DNA of 64,000 bases, from positions 1-64,000 of the forward strand of contig JAGQUV010000005.1 of assembly GCA_020438295.1 (NCBI GenBank), given 5' to 3'. Source of the DNA: Solirubrobacterales bacterium. Lineage in GTDB: Bacteria; Actinomycetota; Thermoleophilia; Solirubrobacterales; 70-9. The first letter of the stretch is position 1. The number at the start of each line of letters is the position of its first letter. Shown one piece after another: positions 8,492 to 16,782 of the stretch. The notes beneath the pieces were generated by a model. The model saw nothing but the letters and a program-made list of their open reading frames with translations, made no database searches and was not told where the DNA came from. The translations under genes were made by a program, and so were the position numbers.

Positions 8492-8594
8492 GAATCGGTC
8501 CTCCTCGTTTGTGGGTGGTCCCTCCCACACTCGCACTTCCGGGCCGGCTCGGCAACCGCGGCCGGGAGTCCACCGGCCGGCAGGGCAGAGGGCG

Positions 8595-9050
8595 TCAGGG
8601 GTTGACCTGGAGCTCGACGATCTGGACCCCTAGCTGCTCCATCTCGGCTTCGTAGATGCCCGTGATGTCGGCCGGGAACGAGAAGGTGACCGAGCCCCCG
8701 GCCGGCACTTCCCTGGAAATGTCGAACCCGTGGATGTGCACTTCGTCGGCGATGTCGGACCTGACCCTGAACTTGATCGGATCGCCCTCGTCGACATCGA
8801 TCCCGAGGACGCCACCGACCGGTTCACCGTTCCTGAACTCCACCGTCGGCAACTTCGGTGCGCCCGACTGCCCCGCCGGTCGGTCGTCCGGCTTCTGGCC
8901 GGTCGTTCCCTGCCCTGCGGCGGTGACCGGGGCGGCCGGCTCGACCGGGGTTGCATCGTCGGACCCACCCGGCTTGAGCAGGATGAACAGCACCACCGCT
9001 GCCGCGATCACGGCGAGCGCTGCGAGCATCGTTTTCTGGCGTGTTTCCAT
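8595..9050 (-). CDS. Membrane-anchored cupredoxin-like protein
   Basis: 151 aa: one N-terminal membrane anchor (residues 7-25), a Pro/Ala/Gly-rich linker (28-66), then a compact beta-sandwich ending EVHIHGFD…GIYEAEMEQLGVQIVELQV. This C-terminal pattern matches cupredoxin-like domains in which the usual copper Cys is absent. HIH could still bind a metal. The ATG at 9050 follows AAAGGT. It is divergent from the SCO/PCuAC copper cluster, and I infer a related extracytoplasmic role. Confidence 0.7.
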   Translation of the reverse strand: METRQKTMLAALAVIAAAVVLFILLKPGGSDDATPVEPAAPVTAAGQGTTGQKPDDRPAGQSGAPKLPTVEFRNGEPVGGVLGIDVDEGDPIKFRVRSDIADEVHIHGFDISREVPAGGSVTFSFPADITGIYEAEMEQLGVQIVELQVNP

Positions 9051-9209
9051 CAGACCTTTCCGAGACCGTGTCGGCCGGTTTCGCGTCCGGTACCAGACCG
9101 GGCGCATATGCCATTCCGGGTCGCACAGGCTAGCGGCCACACGGAACCGAAGCGACCCGGCAGGCCGCAATCCGTTCGCCGCAACAGACTCGGGGAGCGG
9201 TCGGCTCTG

Positions 9210-9215
9210 TAACAT
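9210..9215 (+). promoter_or_regulatory. Candidate -10 box (TAACAT) upstream of 9225
   Basis: TAACAT ends 9 nt before the ATG at 9225. This would give an almost leaderless transcript that fits the absence of a ribosome site. Confidence 0.35.
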
Positions 9216-9224
9216 CGGTGCCCG

Positions 9225-9530
9225 ATGAAGCGGATCCACGCAATTGCGGTTGCGCTCGCCCTGTTGGCCCTGATGGCCGTCGCCGGGCTGCTCGGGAGTG
9301 GCCTGGGCTTGCTGATGGTTTCGCCGTTCCTGGCCCTCCTGCTGCCGCTCCTGGCCGGTCTCTACCCCGGCCAGCGCGTGCTCGACGGCCTGATCGACCT
9401 GCTGGACCCGACCGGCCGACGCCGCCGGGAGCCGGGCCGGCTCCGTCGCGTCGACTTCTTCTGGCGTGGCCAGAGCGTCCGCATTGCCGGATCGATCGGC
9501 TCGCGTGGTCCTCCTGCGCTTCCTGTCTGA
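9225..9530 (+). CDS. Small membrane protein of unknown function
   Basis: 101 aa with two predicted membrane segments (residues 5-25 and 27-45), then a basic segment with DFFWRGQSVRIAGSIGSRGPP. I do not recognise a family. It has no ribosome site but has a candidate -10 box 9 nt upstream. It lies 55 nt ahead of the SCO gene, so it may head the copper cluster. The hydrophobic pattern supports a real gene. Confidence 0.55.
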   Translation: MKRIHAIAVALALLALMAVAGLLGSGLGLLMVSPFLALLLPLLAGLYPGQRVLDGLIDLLDPTGRRRREPGRLRRVDFFWRGQSVRIAGSIGSRGPPALPV

Positions 9531-9585
9531 CCGATGAGCCCGCCCGGACCCCGGTCCGGGCAATCCGCAGCGAAAGGAACCAGCA

Positions 9586-10290
9586 GTGGCAACCGACAGA
9601 GGTCGGCGGCGGCTGTCGGGGAGTAAGTCTGCACTGTGGCTCACCAGCATGATCGTCGCGCTCGGCGCGCCGCTTCTGCTTGGTGGTTGTGGTGGGGACG
9701 ACTCCCCGGAGTCGGCCGGTCCGGCGAACCAGACAGCAGGGATGACCCGAAATCCGCCATTGGAGGTGGGTGCGGCCTCCCTCCCCAACGTGAATCCCGA
9801 CCGGGAGAACCGGGGGGATCATTTCCGTGCGCCAAAGGGCGACCTGATGCTGGTCTACTTCGGTTACACGTTCTGCCCGGATGTCTGCCCGACCACTCTG
9901 GCCGACCTCCGGCTTGCCCTGGCGGACCTCACCCCGTCCGAAAGGGAACGGGTCGAAGTGGCAATGGTGACGGTGGACCCCAAGCGGGACACCGCCAAGG
10001 TGCTTAACGGGTACCTCGGCCACTTCTTCCCCCGCGATTCCTTCGCCGCGTTTCGCACCGACGATCCGGGTCGTCTGGCCCGGGTCGAAGACCAGTTCAA
10101 AGCAGCCCACGAGCTGGGCAAGCCGAAGGCCGACGGGAGCTATGAGGTTTCCCACACGGCTCAGATCTACGCGGTCGATGACCGCGGTGTCGTACCGGTC
10201 GAATGGCCGTTCGGCACCGGACCTGAAGCCGTCGCCGCCGATATCGAACGGCTGCTGGCCGAAGGCCCGTCCGGCTCGGGCGACAACTGA
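9586..10290 (+). CDS. SCO1/SenC-family copper chaperone lipoprotein
   Basis: Extracytoplasmic thioredoxin-fold protein of 234 aa that delivers copper to, or reduces, the CuA site of cytochrome oxidase. The diagnostic ligands are all present: Cys97 and Cys101 in FCPDVCP, and His190 in SHTAQIY. The N-terminus is a lipoprotein signal with lipobox LLGGC (Cys35). The start is GTG behind AAAGGAACC. It is followed by PCuAC 21 nt downstream and a cupredoxin-like gene, forming a copper delivery operon. No cytochrome oxidase subunit gene is in the window. Confidence 0.92.
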   Translation: MATDRGRRRLSGSKSALWLTSMIVALGAPLLLGGCGGDDSPESAGPANQTAGMTRNPPLEVGAASLPNVNPDRENRGDHFRAPKGDLMLVYFGYTFCPDVCPTTLADLRLALADLTPSERERVEVAMVTVDPKRDTAKVLNGYLGHFFPRDSFAAFRTDDPGRLARVEDQFKAAHELGKPKADGSYEVSHTAQIYAVDDRGVVPVEWPFGTGPEAVAADIERLLAEGPSGSGDN

Positions 10291-10311
10291 ACGATTACCA
10301 AGGAGACAACC

Positions 10312-10857
10312 ATGAAGAAGATACTGTCCATTTCCCTGCTGCTGGCTCTATTCGGCGGCCTGTTGATCGCCTGCGGCGGCGACTCGAATGACGACCAGGT
10401 CAGCGTGAGCGACGCCTGGACCCGGGTGACCGCGCCGAGCCAGACGACCGGGGCGATCTACGCGACGCTCGAGAGCCCCGACGACAACGAGCTGACCGGT
10501 GCGACCGTTCCGGACGACATCGCCGGAAAGGTCGAGCTCCACGAAACGACCGGCTCCGGCGGCGACGAAATGATGGAGGACGACGGCATGTCGGACGACG
10601 GCATGTCGGACGATTCGATGGGCGCGACCGGCGAGACCGGCATGGAGGGCCAATCGGGGAGCACGATGATGGGCATGAAACCCGTTTCCAGCATCGACCT
10701 GCCCGCCGGGGAGCAGGTGAACCTGGAGCCCGGCGGCTACCACATCATGCTGCTGGATCTGACCGGTCCGATCAGTGAAGGCGACAGCATCCCGGTAACC
10801 CTCTCGTTCGAGAGCGGCGACGACGTGACGGTCGACGCCACCGCTCGTGAGGGCTGA
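10312..10857 (+). CDS. PCuAC-family periplasmic copper chaperone lipoprotein
   Basis: 181 aa. Lipobox LLIAC with Cys21, then the PCuAC beta-sandwich: DAWTRVTAPSQTTGAIYATL, VELHETT (His77) and GGYHIMLLDL (His144, Met146), where the family binds Cu(I). An unusual insert at 84-122 contains nine Met and many Asp residues, including three near-copies of DDGMS/DDSM encoded by a 15-nt repeat, and could add extra copper sites. The ATG follows AAGGAGAC. Its partner is the SCO protein upstream, as in other bacteria where the two load CuA. Confidence 0.9.
   Translation: MKKILSISLLLALFGGLLIACGGDSNDDQVSVSDAWTRVTAPSQTTGAIYATLESPDDNELTGATVPDDIAGKVELHETTGSGGDEMMEDDGMSDDGMSDDSMGATGETGMEGQSGSTMMGMKPVSSIDLPAGEQVNLEPGGYHIMLLDLTGPISEGDSIPVTLSFESGDDVTVDATAREG
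10579..10620 (+). repeat. 15-nt tandem repeat encoding DDGMS units in PCuAC
   Basis: Two perfect copies of gacgacggcatgtcg (10579-10593, 10594-10608) and a degenerate third copy. They are in frame and encode the Met/Asp-rich loop of the copper chaperone. Confidence 0.7.
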
Positions 10858-11260
10858 ACCCGACCAAGACCGGCCGAGGCCCGCGGCAAAGCGCCGCGGG
10901 CCTCGCCTTCTGCTGCTCGCGGCGACGGCCATACTGGCGATCGCCGGAGCCGGATATCTCGTGCTCGGATCGGATGGCGACGGTACCGGGAGCGGAGAGA
11001 CCGTCCACCTCAACATTCCTGCAAACGCCAGCGACCGGCTCGCGAAGGGCCGCGACGTGCCCCAGATCCCGGACCGGATCACCGGGACGGTCGGCGACAC
11101 CCTGTTGATCCGCAACCGCGACCGATCCACTCAGGTTGTGGCCGGCTACCCGATCTCTCCCGGCCAGACCTTAAGGATCCCGCTCAACCGGGCGGGCAAC
11201 TACGAAACGACCTGCACTGCCCACGCCGACGACAGCATCGAGATGGTGATCAGCGAATAG
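10847..11260 (+). CDS. Membrane-anchored cupredoxin-like protein
   Basis: 137 aa: N-terminal basic stretch, a membrane anchor (20-40), then a cupredoxin-like beta-sandwich ending NYETTCTAHADDSIEM. Cys123, His126 and Met133 are spaced like three of the four type-1 copper ligands. The expected first His, near STQVVAG, is missing, so a normal blue-copper site is doubtful. The GTG start at 10847 overlaps the end of the PCuAC gene by 11 nt, implying co-translation in the copper operon. Confidence 0.72.
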   Translation: MRAEPDQDRPRPAAKRRGPRLLLLAATAILAIAGAGYLVLGSDGDGTGSGETVHLNIPANASDRLAKGRDVPQIPDRITGTVGDTLLIRNRDRSTQVVAGYPISPGQTLRIPLNRAGNYETTCTAHADDSIEMVISE

Positions 11261-11435
11261 CGCGGTCTACCGAGATCCGCCGCATGGAACGTCGCCTGAT
11301 CGACTGACTCAGGCCCGACCGCTCCGCCCTCCGCTCCGCGAACCGGAGACCGATCCGGAGGCCTGTCCGGTCCGGCCTCCACCGGGTGGCTGTGTGACGT
11401 TCGTCCATTTATAAGGAAAGTATTAGCAAATGCTG
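11261..11435. other. Gap between the copper cluster and the riboswitch
   Basis: No gene is seen on either strand. The last 30 nt (from about 11408) are conspicuously AT-rich compared with the surroundings and lead into the -10 box of the riboswitch transcript. Confidence 0.5.
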
Positions 11436-11441
11436 TAGGGT
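11436..11441 (+). promoter_or_regulatory. -10 box (TAGGGT) of the riboswitch/NlpC transcript
   Basis: TAGGGT lies about 7 nt before the 5' end of the conserved riboswitch fold. It has the same TAnnnT form as the other promoters here and sits at the end of an AT-rich stretch. Confidence 0.45.
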
Positions 11442-11448
11442 TCGTGAA

Positions 11449-11590
11449 CACGAAAACCCGATACGCCGAGTTTCCGAACCCGAAGTGGCTCGGAAAGCGG
11501 GGGAACCAGGTCGTTGGGGCGAATCCACCGGGTCCGGTGGGAGCGCGACTCCTAGAGCGCCAGCCCGTCAGCTAACCCCGTAGGCAGGAA
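11449..11590 (+). ncRNA. Cyclic di-AMP riboswitch (ydaO-yuaA type)
   Basis: The leader of the NlpC/P60 gene holds the conserved blocks of the ydaO motif in order: ccgagtttccgaacccgaag, gcgggggaaccagg, ggggcgaatcc, then the hallmark segment cagcccgtcagctaacccc followed by gtaggc. In actinobacteria this riboswitch typically controls cell-wall hydrolase genes and turns expression off when c-di-AMP is high. The ribosome site AAGGAG starts directly after the aptamer (11591), so ligand binding could act on translation as well as transcription. Outer boundaries are approximate. Confidence 0.9.
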
Positions 11591-11602
11591 AAGGAGATCG
11601 GC

Positions 11603-12193
11603 ATCACTCCCTCAAACTCGAAATACCGATACAGAAGTCCGAAACAGCTGGTTTCAGGCCTTGTCCTGGCCATCGGCGCCACCTTCCTGGTCTCGATCCT
11701 GGTCGGCCCCACCCCGGCCTCGGCGTCGTGCGCCAGTGCTTCCAGCGGTGGGCTGAGCCTCTCGGCCAACAAGTGCAGGCCGTTCAAGAAGGCCCGCCTG
11801 GTCCGCGGCAAGGCGATCGCGCCGTCGACCGCTCCGAGGAAAGTCAAGCAGGTGATCCGCTGGGCCAACCGGATACGCAACAAGCCGTACGTGTACGGCG
11901 GCGGCCACGCCAGCTTCAACTCATCCGGCTACGACTGCTCGGGAGCGGTCAGCTATGCGCTCAGGGGCGGCCGATTCGTTTCGAGCCCGCTCGCCTCGAC
12001 CGGCTACATGAGTTGGAAGAAGCGCGGCAAGGGCAAGTGGATAACCGTCTACTCGAATCCCGGCCACGCCTACATGGTGGTCGCCGGCCTGAGGTTCGAC
12101 ACCTCGATGACGCCCGGCGACGGGCCGGGCTGGAGCACGAGCATGCGCTCCACCCCCGGCTCGTTCACGGCCCGCCACCCCGGCCGCTACTAG
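11603..12193 (+). CDS. Secreted NlpC/P60 peptidoglycan hydrolase
   Basis: Cell-wall endopeptidase of 196 aa. After a signal peptide (basic SKYRYRSPKQ, hydrophobic 16-36, cleavage after ASA at 41) comes a linker and the NlpC/P60 domain: PYVYGGGH, catalytic Cys112 in GYDCSGAV and His155 in NPGHAYMV. No ATG, GTG or TTG occurs in frame upstream of the domain. The only codon at the right place is ATC at 11603, 6 nt after AAAGGAG and directly downstream of the riboswitch. A GTG at 11852 would remove the signal peptide. Expression is presumably governed by c-di-AMP. Confidence 0.85.
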   Translation: MTPSNSKYRYRSPKQLVSGLVLAIGATFLVSILVGPTPASASCASASSGGLSLSANKCRPFKKARLVRGKAIAPSTAPRKVKQVIRWANRIRNKPYVYGGGHASFNSSGYDCSGAVSYALRGGRFVSSPLASTGYMSWKKRGKGKWITVYSNPGHAYMVVAGLRFDTSMTPGDGPGWSTSMRSTPGSFTARHPGRY

Positions 12194-12217
12194 GTCAGTC
12201 CCCCGGCATCCCTCCCC

Positions 12218-12249
12218 GGAAACGCCCCGGCATCCGCCGGGGCGTTTCC
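12218..12249 (+). terminator. Hairpin terminator after the NlpC/P60 gene
   Basis: A perfect 14-bp stem, ggaaacgccccggc / gccggggcgtttcc, with a 4-nt loop, lies 25 nt after the stop codon. There is no T-tract, but the stem is very stable. The arms start GGAAA and end TTTCC, so it could work in either direction. Confidence 0.7.
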
Positions 12250-12348
12250 ATGTCGATGACTGATAGGTTGCGACCGCCCTCTTCCCCTCAGCCCGTGACC
12301 GGTCCGCAACACCGGGAGCCGGGCACAGAGACCTGAACCTGGAATCCG

Positions 12349-14544
12349 ATGTCCGAACGCCTAGCCAGCCTCGCCCGCGCGCTTTCACAGCACTGGAAAC
12401 GGTCGCTCGCCGTCGCCCTGCTCTGCCTGTTCGGGATCATCGCCGTCTCGGCGGCTGCCCCCGAGCCGCCCGCGGACGAGTTCGTCATCCCCGGGGCCGA
12501 ATCACAAAAAGCACTCGACCTCTTCCGGGACCACGTTCCGGCCCTGGCCGGCGCCGACGCCACTGTCGTCTTCAGCGCGGAGCAGGGCAGTCTCAGGGAG
12601 GTCTCGTCCAAGCGGGCCGTCGAGGGAGCGCTCGACGAGATCCGCGGGCTTCCCGACGTCCTGGCGGTAAGCGACCCGTATGACCCGGAGATGTCGGCGG
12701 TTTCGCCGGACGGCAGGGTGGCCTCTGCCGATGTCCGGTACAGCGTCGAACCCGGCGACGTAACCAAGTCGACCGGAGAAGCCCTGGAAGATGCGGCAAG
12801 GACGGCCGAACAGGCCGGCGTAGACGTTTCGCTAAGGGGCATCGTGGTCGATGTCGCTTCGGAGCAGGACTTCCCGGTCGGCGAACTGGTCGGTGTGCTT
12901 ATCGCGATCGTCCTGCTTTCGCTGCTGTTCCGCTCGGCCGCAGCGATGGTCGCAACCCTGGTCGGGGCGCTGATCGGCGTGATGGTCGGCCAGCTGCTGC
13001 TGGTCATCCTGGCCAGCCCGCTCGGGCTGCCCAGCTTCGCTTCGACGATCGCCGCGATGCTCGGCCTGGGAGCCGGCATCGACTACTCCCTGTTGATAAT
13101 CGGCCGCTTCAGGGAACAGGAGGCCGCCGGGGACTCGGTGCGCGATGCCACCGCCAAATCGGCCGCTACGGCCGGTTCCGCGGTCGTCGCCGCCGGCCTG
13201 ATCGTGATGGTGGCGATCGCCGGCCTGCTGGTCATCGGGATCCCGTTCGTCGGCAAGATGGGCATCGGCGCGGCGATCGCGGTAGCGGCAGTGGTCGTCT
13301 CGGCCCTGACCATCCTGCCGATCATGATCGGTGCGCTCTCGAGGTGGCTTCGCCCGAAGAAGGCCGCCCACGTGCGACCGTCGAAGGGATTCGTCAACTG
13401 GGGCCACCGGGTGACCGCCCGGCCCTGGCTTTCGATAGTCGCCGGCGCGACGGTCCTGCTGGTCTTCGCGTTCCCGATGCTGGACATGCGGCTGGGGCAG
13501 CCGGACGACGGCAACCAGCCCGAGGGCAAGACGCAACGGGTCGCCTATGACCTGCTCAGCGAGGGCTTCGGCCCGGGCTCGAACGGGCCGTTCCTGGTCG
13601 CGGTCGACCTGCCTGAGGACAAGACGGGCACAAAGGCCCAGCTGGCCGCGCTCGGTTCCAGCCTGGAGCAGGTCGAAGGAGTCGCATCGGTGTCCGCCCC
13701 TTCGCCCAGCAAAGACGGCGAGATGGCGACGATCTTCCTGGTCCCCGAGACCGCCCCCCAGGACGAGGCGACCAGCCGGCTGCTAGACACCCTGAGAAAC
13801 GAGACCATCCCCGATGCGACCGCGGGCACACCGCTCGAGGTGTACGTGGGCGGCAACACGGCCAGTTTCGAAGACATGTCGACCAAGGTAGCCGACCGGT
13901 TGCCGGTGTTCATCGCCGTCGTGATCGGCCTCTCGGTCGTGCTGCTGATGGCCGCCTTCCGTTCGTTCTGGATCCCGCTGATCTCGGCCGGCTTCAACCT
14001 GCTCTCGATCGGCGCCGCATACGGGGTCGTGGTCGCCGTGTTCCAGGACGGGATCGGCGCCAGCCTGCTCGGGGTGGACAGCGGGGTGCCGATCGTCTCG
14101 TTCATCCCCGTGATGATCTTCGCCATCCTGTTCGGGCTGAGCATGGACTACAACGTCTTCCTGCTCTCCCGCATACACGAGGCCTACAACGAAGGCGACG
14201 GCCCCCGGGACAGCGTCGTGCACGGTGTCGCCCGAATCGGCAAGGTGATCCTGTTCGCCGGGCTGATCATGGCCTCGGTCTTCACCGCTTTCGTCACCCA
14301 GCCCGACGTCATCTCGAAGATGTTCGGACTGGGGCTCGGGTTGGCCGTACTGATCGACGTGCTGTTCGTCCGGCTGGTAATCGCGCCGGCCGTGCTCACC
14401 CTGCTCGGCGATCGGGCCTGGTGGCTGCCGGGCTGGGCCGACCGGCTGATCCCGAACGTCTCGCTGGAAGGCCATCTGGTCGAGAACCGGGATCCGGTCG
14501 GCACCCCGCTCGAGCCGGATCTGGCCCAGGGCGCATCGGACTGA
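12349..14544 (+). CDS. MMPL-family RND transporter
   Basis: 731-aa integral membrane transporter. An N-terminal membrane segment (15-38) is followed by an extracytoplasmic domain, then MMPL block 1 (about 170-345, with IAAMLGLGAGIDYSLLIIGRFREQ), a second loop, and MMPL block 2 (about 510-700, with ILFGLSMDYNVFLLSRIHEAY). The paired GxGIDYSL and GLSMDYNV segments carry the acidic residues of the proton relay in this family. Substrates in actinobacteria are often lipids or drugs. The ATG at 12349 has no clear ribosome site. It probably forms a unit with the next gene, 42 nt downstream. Confidence 0.88.
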   Translation: MSERLASLARALSQHWKRSLAVALLCLFGIIAVSAAAPEPPADEFVIPGAESQKALDLFRDHVPALAGADATVVFSAEQGSLREVSSKRAVEGALDEIRGLPDVLAVSDPYDPEMSAVSPDGRVASADVRYSVEPGDVTKSTGEALEDAARTAEQAGVDVSLRGIVVDVASEQDFPVGELVGVLIAIVLLSLLFRSAAAMVATLVGALIGVMVGQLLLVILASPLGLPSFASTIAAMLGLGAGIDYSLLIIGRFREQEAAGDSVRDATAKSAATAGSAVVAAGLIVMVAIAGLLVIGIPFVGKMGIGAAIAVAAVVVSALTILPIMIGALSRWLRPKKAAHVRPSKGFVNWGHRVTARPWLSIVAGATVLLVFAFPMLDMRLGQPDDGNQPEGKTQRVAYDLLSEGFGPGSNGPFLVAVDLPEDKTGTKAQLAALGSSLEQVEGVASVSAPSPSKDGEMATIFLVPETAPQDEATSRLLDTLRNETIPDATAGTPLEVYVGGNTASFEDMSTKVADRLPVFIAVVIGLSVVLLMAAFRSFWIPLISAGFNLLSIGAAYGVVVAVFQDGIGASLLGVDSGVPIVSFIPVMIFAILFGLSMDYNVFLLSRIHEAYNEGDGPRDSVVHGVARIGKVILFAGLIMASVFTAFVTQPDVISKMFGLGLGLAVLIDVLFVRLVIAPAVLTLLGDRAWWLPGWADRLIPNVSLEGHLVENRDPVGTPLEPDLAQGASD

Positions 14545-14586
14545 ACGGTCCCGCCGGGCCCGGTCGATCGAGCGGCGGTCAGGCGT

Positions 14587-16782
14587 ATGTGGGAGAGTCT
14601 GGGACCGATGCCGTCCGATCAGCTTCCACGTGTGAGCCGAAAGCCGACCCGGCTCGTCTGGCACGGCTTCCTGGTGGTCGTGATCGATGCGGTAACCCTG
14701 TTGCTGCTGGCCCTGGTCCTTCCCGGCTTCCTGATCGACGGCACCTGGTCGGCTCTCGCCACCGCCGTCGTGGTCGGCCTGTTCAACGCCCTGATCTGGC
14801 CCGTCCTCTCGCGGTTCACGTTGAAGCTGAGCGTACTCTCGCTGGGGCTGTTCGGCCTGCTGCTCAACGCAGTGCTTGTCGCTTCGGCGATGCTGGCGAT
14901 GCCGTGGCTGACGATCTCCGGCCCGCCCGAAGCCCTCGCCATCACCTTCACCCTGGCGATCGTCAGCTCGCTGCTTTCGGCCCTGCTGGCGATCGACGAG
15001 GACAGCTCCTGGTATCTCAACGTGGTCCAACAACAGCTCCGGGTCCGCGGCAGCGTCACCGAGACGGACGTCCCGGGGGTGGTCTTCCTCGAGATCGACG
15101 GACTCGCCCACGAGGTGCTGCGTAGGGCGTTCGCCAACGGAAGCGCCCCGACGCTCGCCCAGTGGGTCCGGGACGAGAGCCACGACTTCAACCGCTGGGA
15201 GACCGACTGGTCTTCGCAGACCGGCGCCTGCCAGGCCGGCATCCTGCATGGCGACAACCACGACATGCCCGCTTTCCGCTGGTGGGAGAAGGACCGTGAC
15301 CAGGCGATCGTGACCAACCATCCCCGCGATGCGGCCGAGATCGAGCAGCGGCACTCCGACGGCGCCGGCCTGCTGTCCGCAGACGGCGCCAGCCGAGCCA
15401 ACATCCTGTCCGGCGACGCCACCCGGTCGATGCTGACCATGAGCACCGTCCTCGAGCGAAGGGGCCAGATTGGTCGCGATTACGCGGCCTACTTCGCCAA
15501 GCCGTACGGAGTGCTGAAAACCGCCGCGTTCACGGTGATCGAAATCCTCAACGAGCGACGCTCGGCCCGCAGGCAGGTCCGGACCGGTGTCGAACCGCGC
15601 ATACACCGGGGTTGGAGCTATGCCGTGATGCGTGCGTGGGCGACCGTGATCCAGCTCGACCTGCAGGTCGCCGCGGTGGTCGGCGACGTACTGGCCGGCC
15701 GCTCGGTCGTCTACACGACGTTCCTGGCCTACGACGAGGTGGCCCATCACTCGGGGATCGAGCGGCCCGACGCGCTCGAATCGCTGCGCAAGGTGGACCG
15801 CCAGATCGCCCGGGTCGTACAGGCCGCCCGGGCCGCGCCCCGCCCCTACCGGTTCGTGGTGCTTTCCGACCACGGTCAGTCGCAGGGGGCCACGTTCAAG
15901 CAGCGTTTCGGAGAGACGCTCGAAGACCTGGTGGCGAGGTCGAGCCGGGCCGATGAGGTGACCACGGTCGGCGGCGGAGAAGACGACGCCCACGCCTACC
16001 TCAACGCGACCGTCTCCGAGGCCTCGAACGAAGACTCGCTGACCGGCCGGACGATCAGGAGGGCCAGTCGCCGCAAAACGGACCGCGGCGATTTCGGCCC
16101 CGACTCGAGCGGTCGCAGGGAGGACGGAGCCGGGGACGGGGTCGACCGCGTCCCCGAGCTATCGGTCATGGCGTCGGGCTGCCTGGGTCTGATCTCCTTT
16201 CCGCGGGAGCCGGGCAGGGTCACCCGTGAGCGGCTCGACGAACTCCACCCGGAACTGATCGAGTCGCTGCGGTGCCACCCCGGGATTGGTTTCGTCCTGG
16301 TCCGCTCGGACCGGGACGGGCCGGTGGTGCTCGGCCCGGCCGGGACCAACTACCTGGCCGACGGGCGGATCGAAGGCGTAGACCCTCTGGCTCCGTTCGG
16401 GCCGAACGCCGCCGCCCACGTCAAGCGGACCGACTCGTTCACCCACTGCCCGGATCTGGTGGTCAACAGCACCTACTGGGAGGAAACGGACGAGGTCGCC
16501 GCGTTCGAGGAGCTGGTCGGCTCGCATGGCGGCATGGGCGGGTCCCAGTCCTACCCGTTCGTGCTCCATCCGGTCGATTTTGCCTGGCCCGAGCGAGAGG
16601 TGGTCGGAGCGGAGTCGGTCCACCGTCTGCTGATCGACTGGATGTCCGGCCTCGGCCTGCGGCAGGACGGCGCCGGCGCCGCGGACCGGTCGCCCGGGGT
16701 CGAAGCCGATCAGGAAAGCGCGGTCGTCTCGCCCGGATCCAGCAGGCGAACCTCGACCTCGGGGGAGCGCTCGGCTACCTGA
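14587..16782 (+). CDS. Fusion of a four-TM holin-like domain with an alkaline-phosphatase-superfamily phosphodiesterase
   Basis: 731 aa. Residues about 20-140 hold four membrane segments (HGFLVVVIDAVTLLLLALVLPG onward), resembling the mycobacterial/phage holin superfamily IV domain. From about 160 an alkaline-phosphatase-like domain follows: VVFLEIDGLAHEVL (metal Asp), WSSQTGACQAGILHG (nucleophile region), TTFLAYDEVAHHSG, FVVLSDHGQSQG and LVGSHGGMGGSQSYPF (metal His residues). The catalytic domain should be held at the membrane, possibly acting on phospholipid or wall polymer. The start may be ATG 14587 or ATG 14608. The last 73 nt overlap the convergent MBL-fold gene. Confidence 0.8.
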   Translation: MWESLGPMPSDQLPRVSRKPTRLVWHGFLVVVIDAVTLLLLALVLPGFLIDGTWSALATAVVVGLFNALIWPVLSRFTLKLSVLSLGLFGLLLNAVLVASAMLAMPWLTISGPPEALAITFTLAIVSSLLSALLAIDEDSSWYLNVVQQQLRVRGSVTETDVPGVVFLEIDGLAHEVLRRAFANGSAPTLAQWVRDESHDFNRWETDWSSQTGACQAGILHGDNHDMPAFRWWEKDRDQAIVTNHPRDAAEIEQRHSDGAGLLSADGASRANILSGDATRSMLTMSTVLERRGQIGRDYAAYFAKPYGVLKTAAFTVIEILNERRSARRQVRTGVEPRIHRGWSYAVMRAWATVIQLDLQVAAVVGDVLAGRSVVYTTFLAYDEVAHHSGIERPDALESLRKVDRQIARVVQAARAAPRPYRFVVLSDHGQSQGATFKQRFGETLEDLVARSSRADEVTTVGGGEDDAHAYLNATVSEASNEDSLTGRTIRRASRRKTDRGDFGPDSSGRREDGAGDGVDRVPELSVMASGCLGLISFPREPGRVTRERLDELHPELIESLRCHPGIGFVLVRSDRDGPVVLGPAGTNYLADGRIEGVDPLAPFGPNAAAHVKRTDSFTHCPDLVVNSTYWEETDEVAAFEELVGSHGGMGGSQSYPFVLHPVDFAWPEREVVGAESVHRLLIDWMSGLGLRQDGAGAADRSPGVEADQESAVVSPGSSRRTSTSGERSAT

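Noticed and set aside
13783-15993. 736-aa minus-strand open frame antisense to the MmpL and fusion genes
   Set aside because: Rich in Asp/Gly/His/Gln/Arg with no domain; it is the antisense shadow of GC3-rich coding sequence. Both plus-strand genes have clear family motifs.
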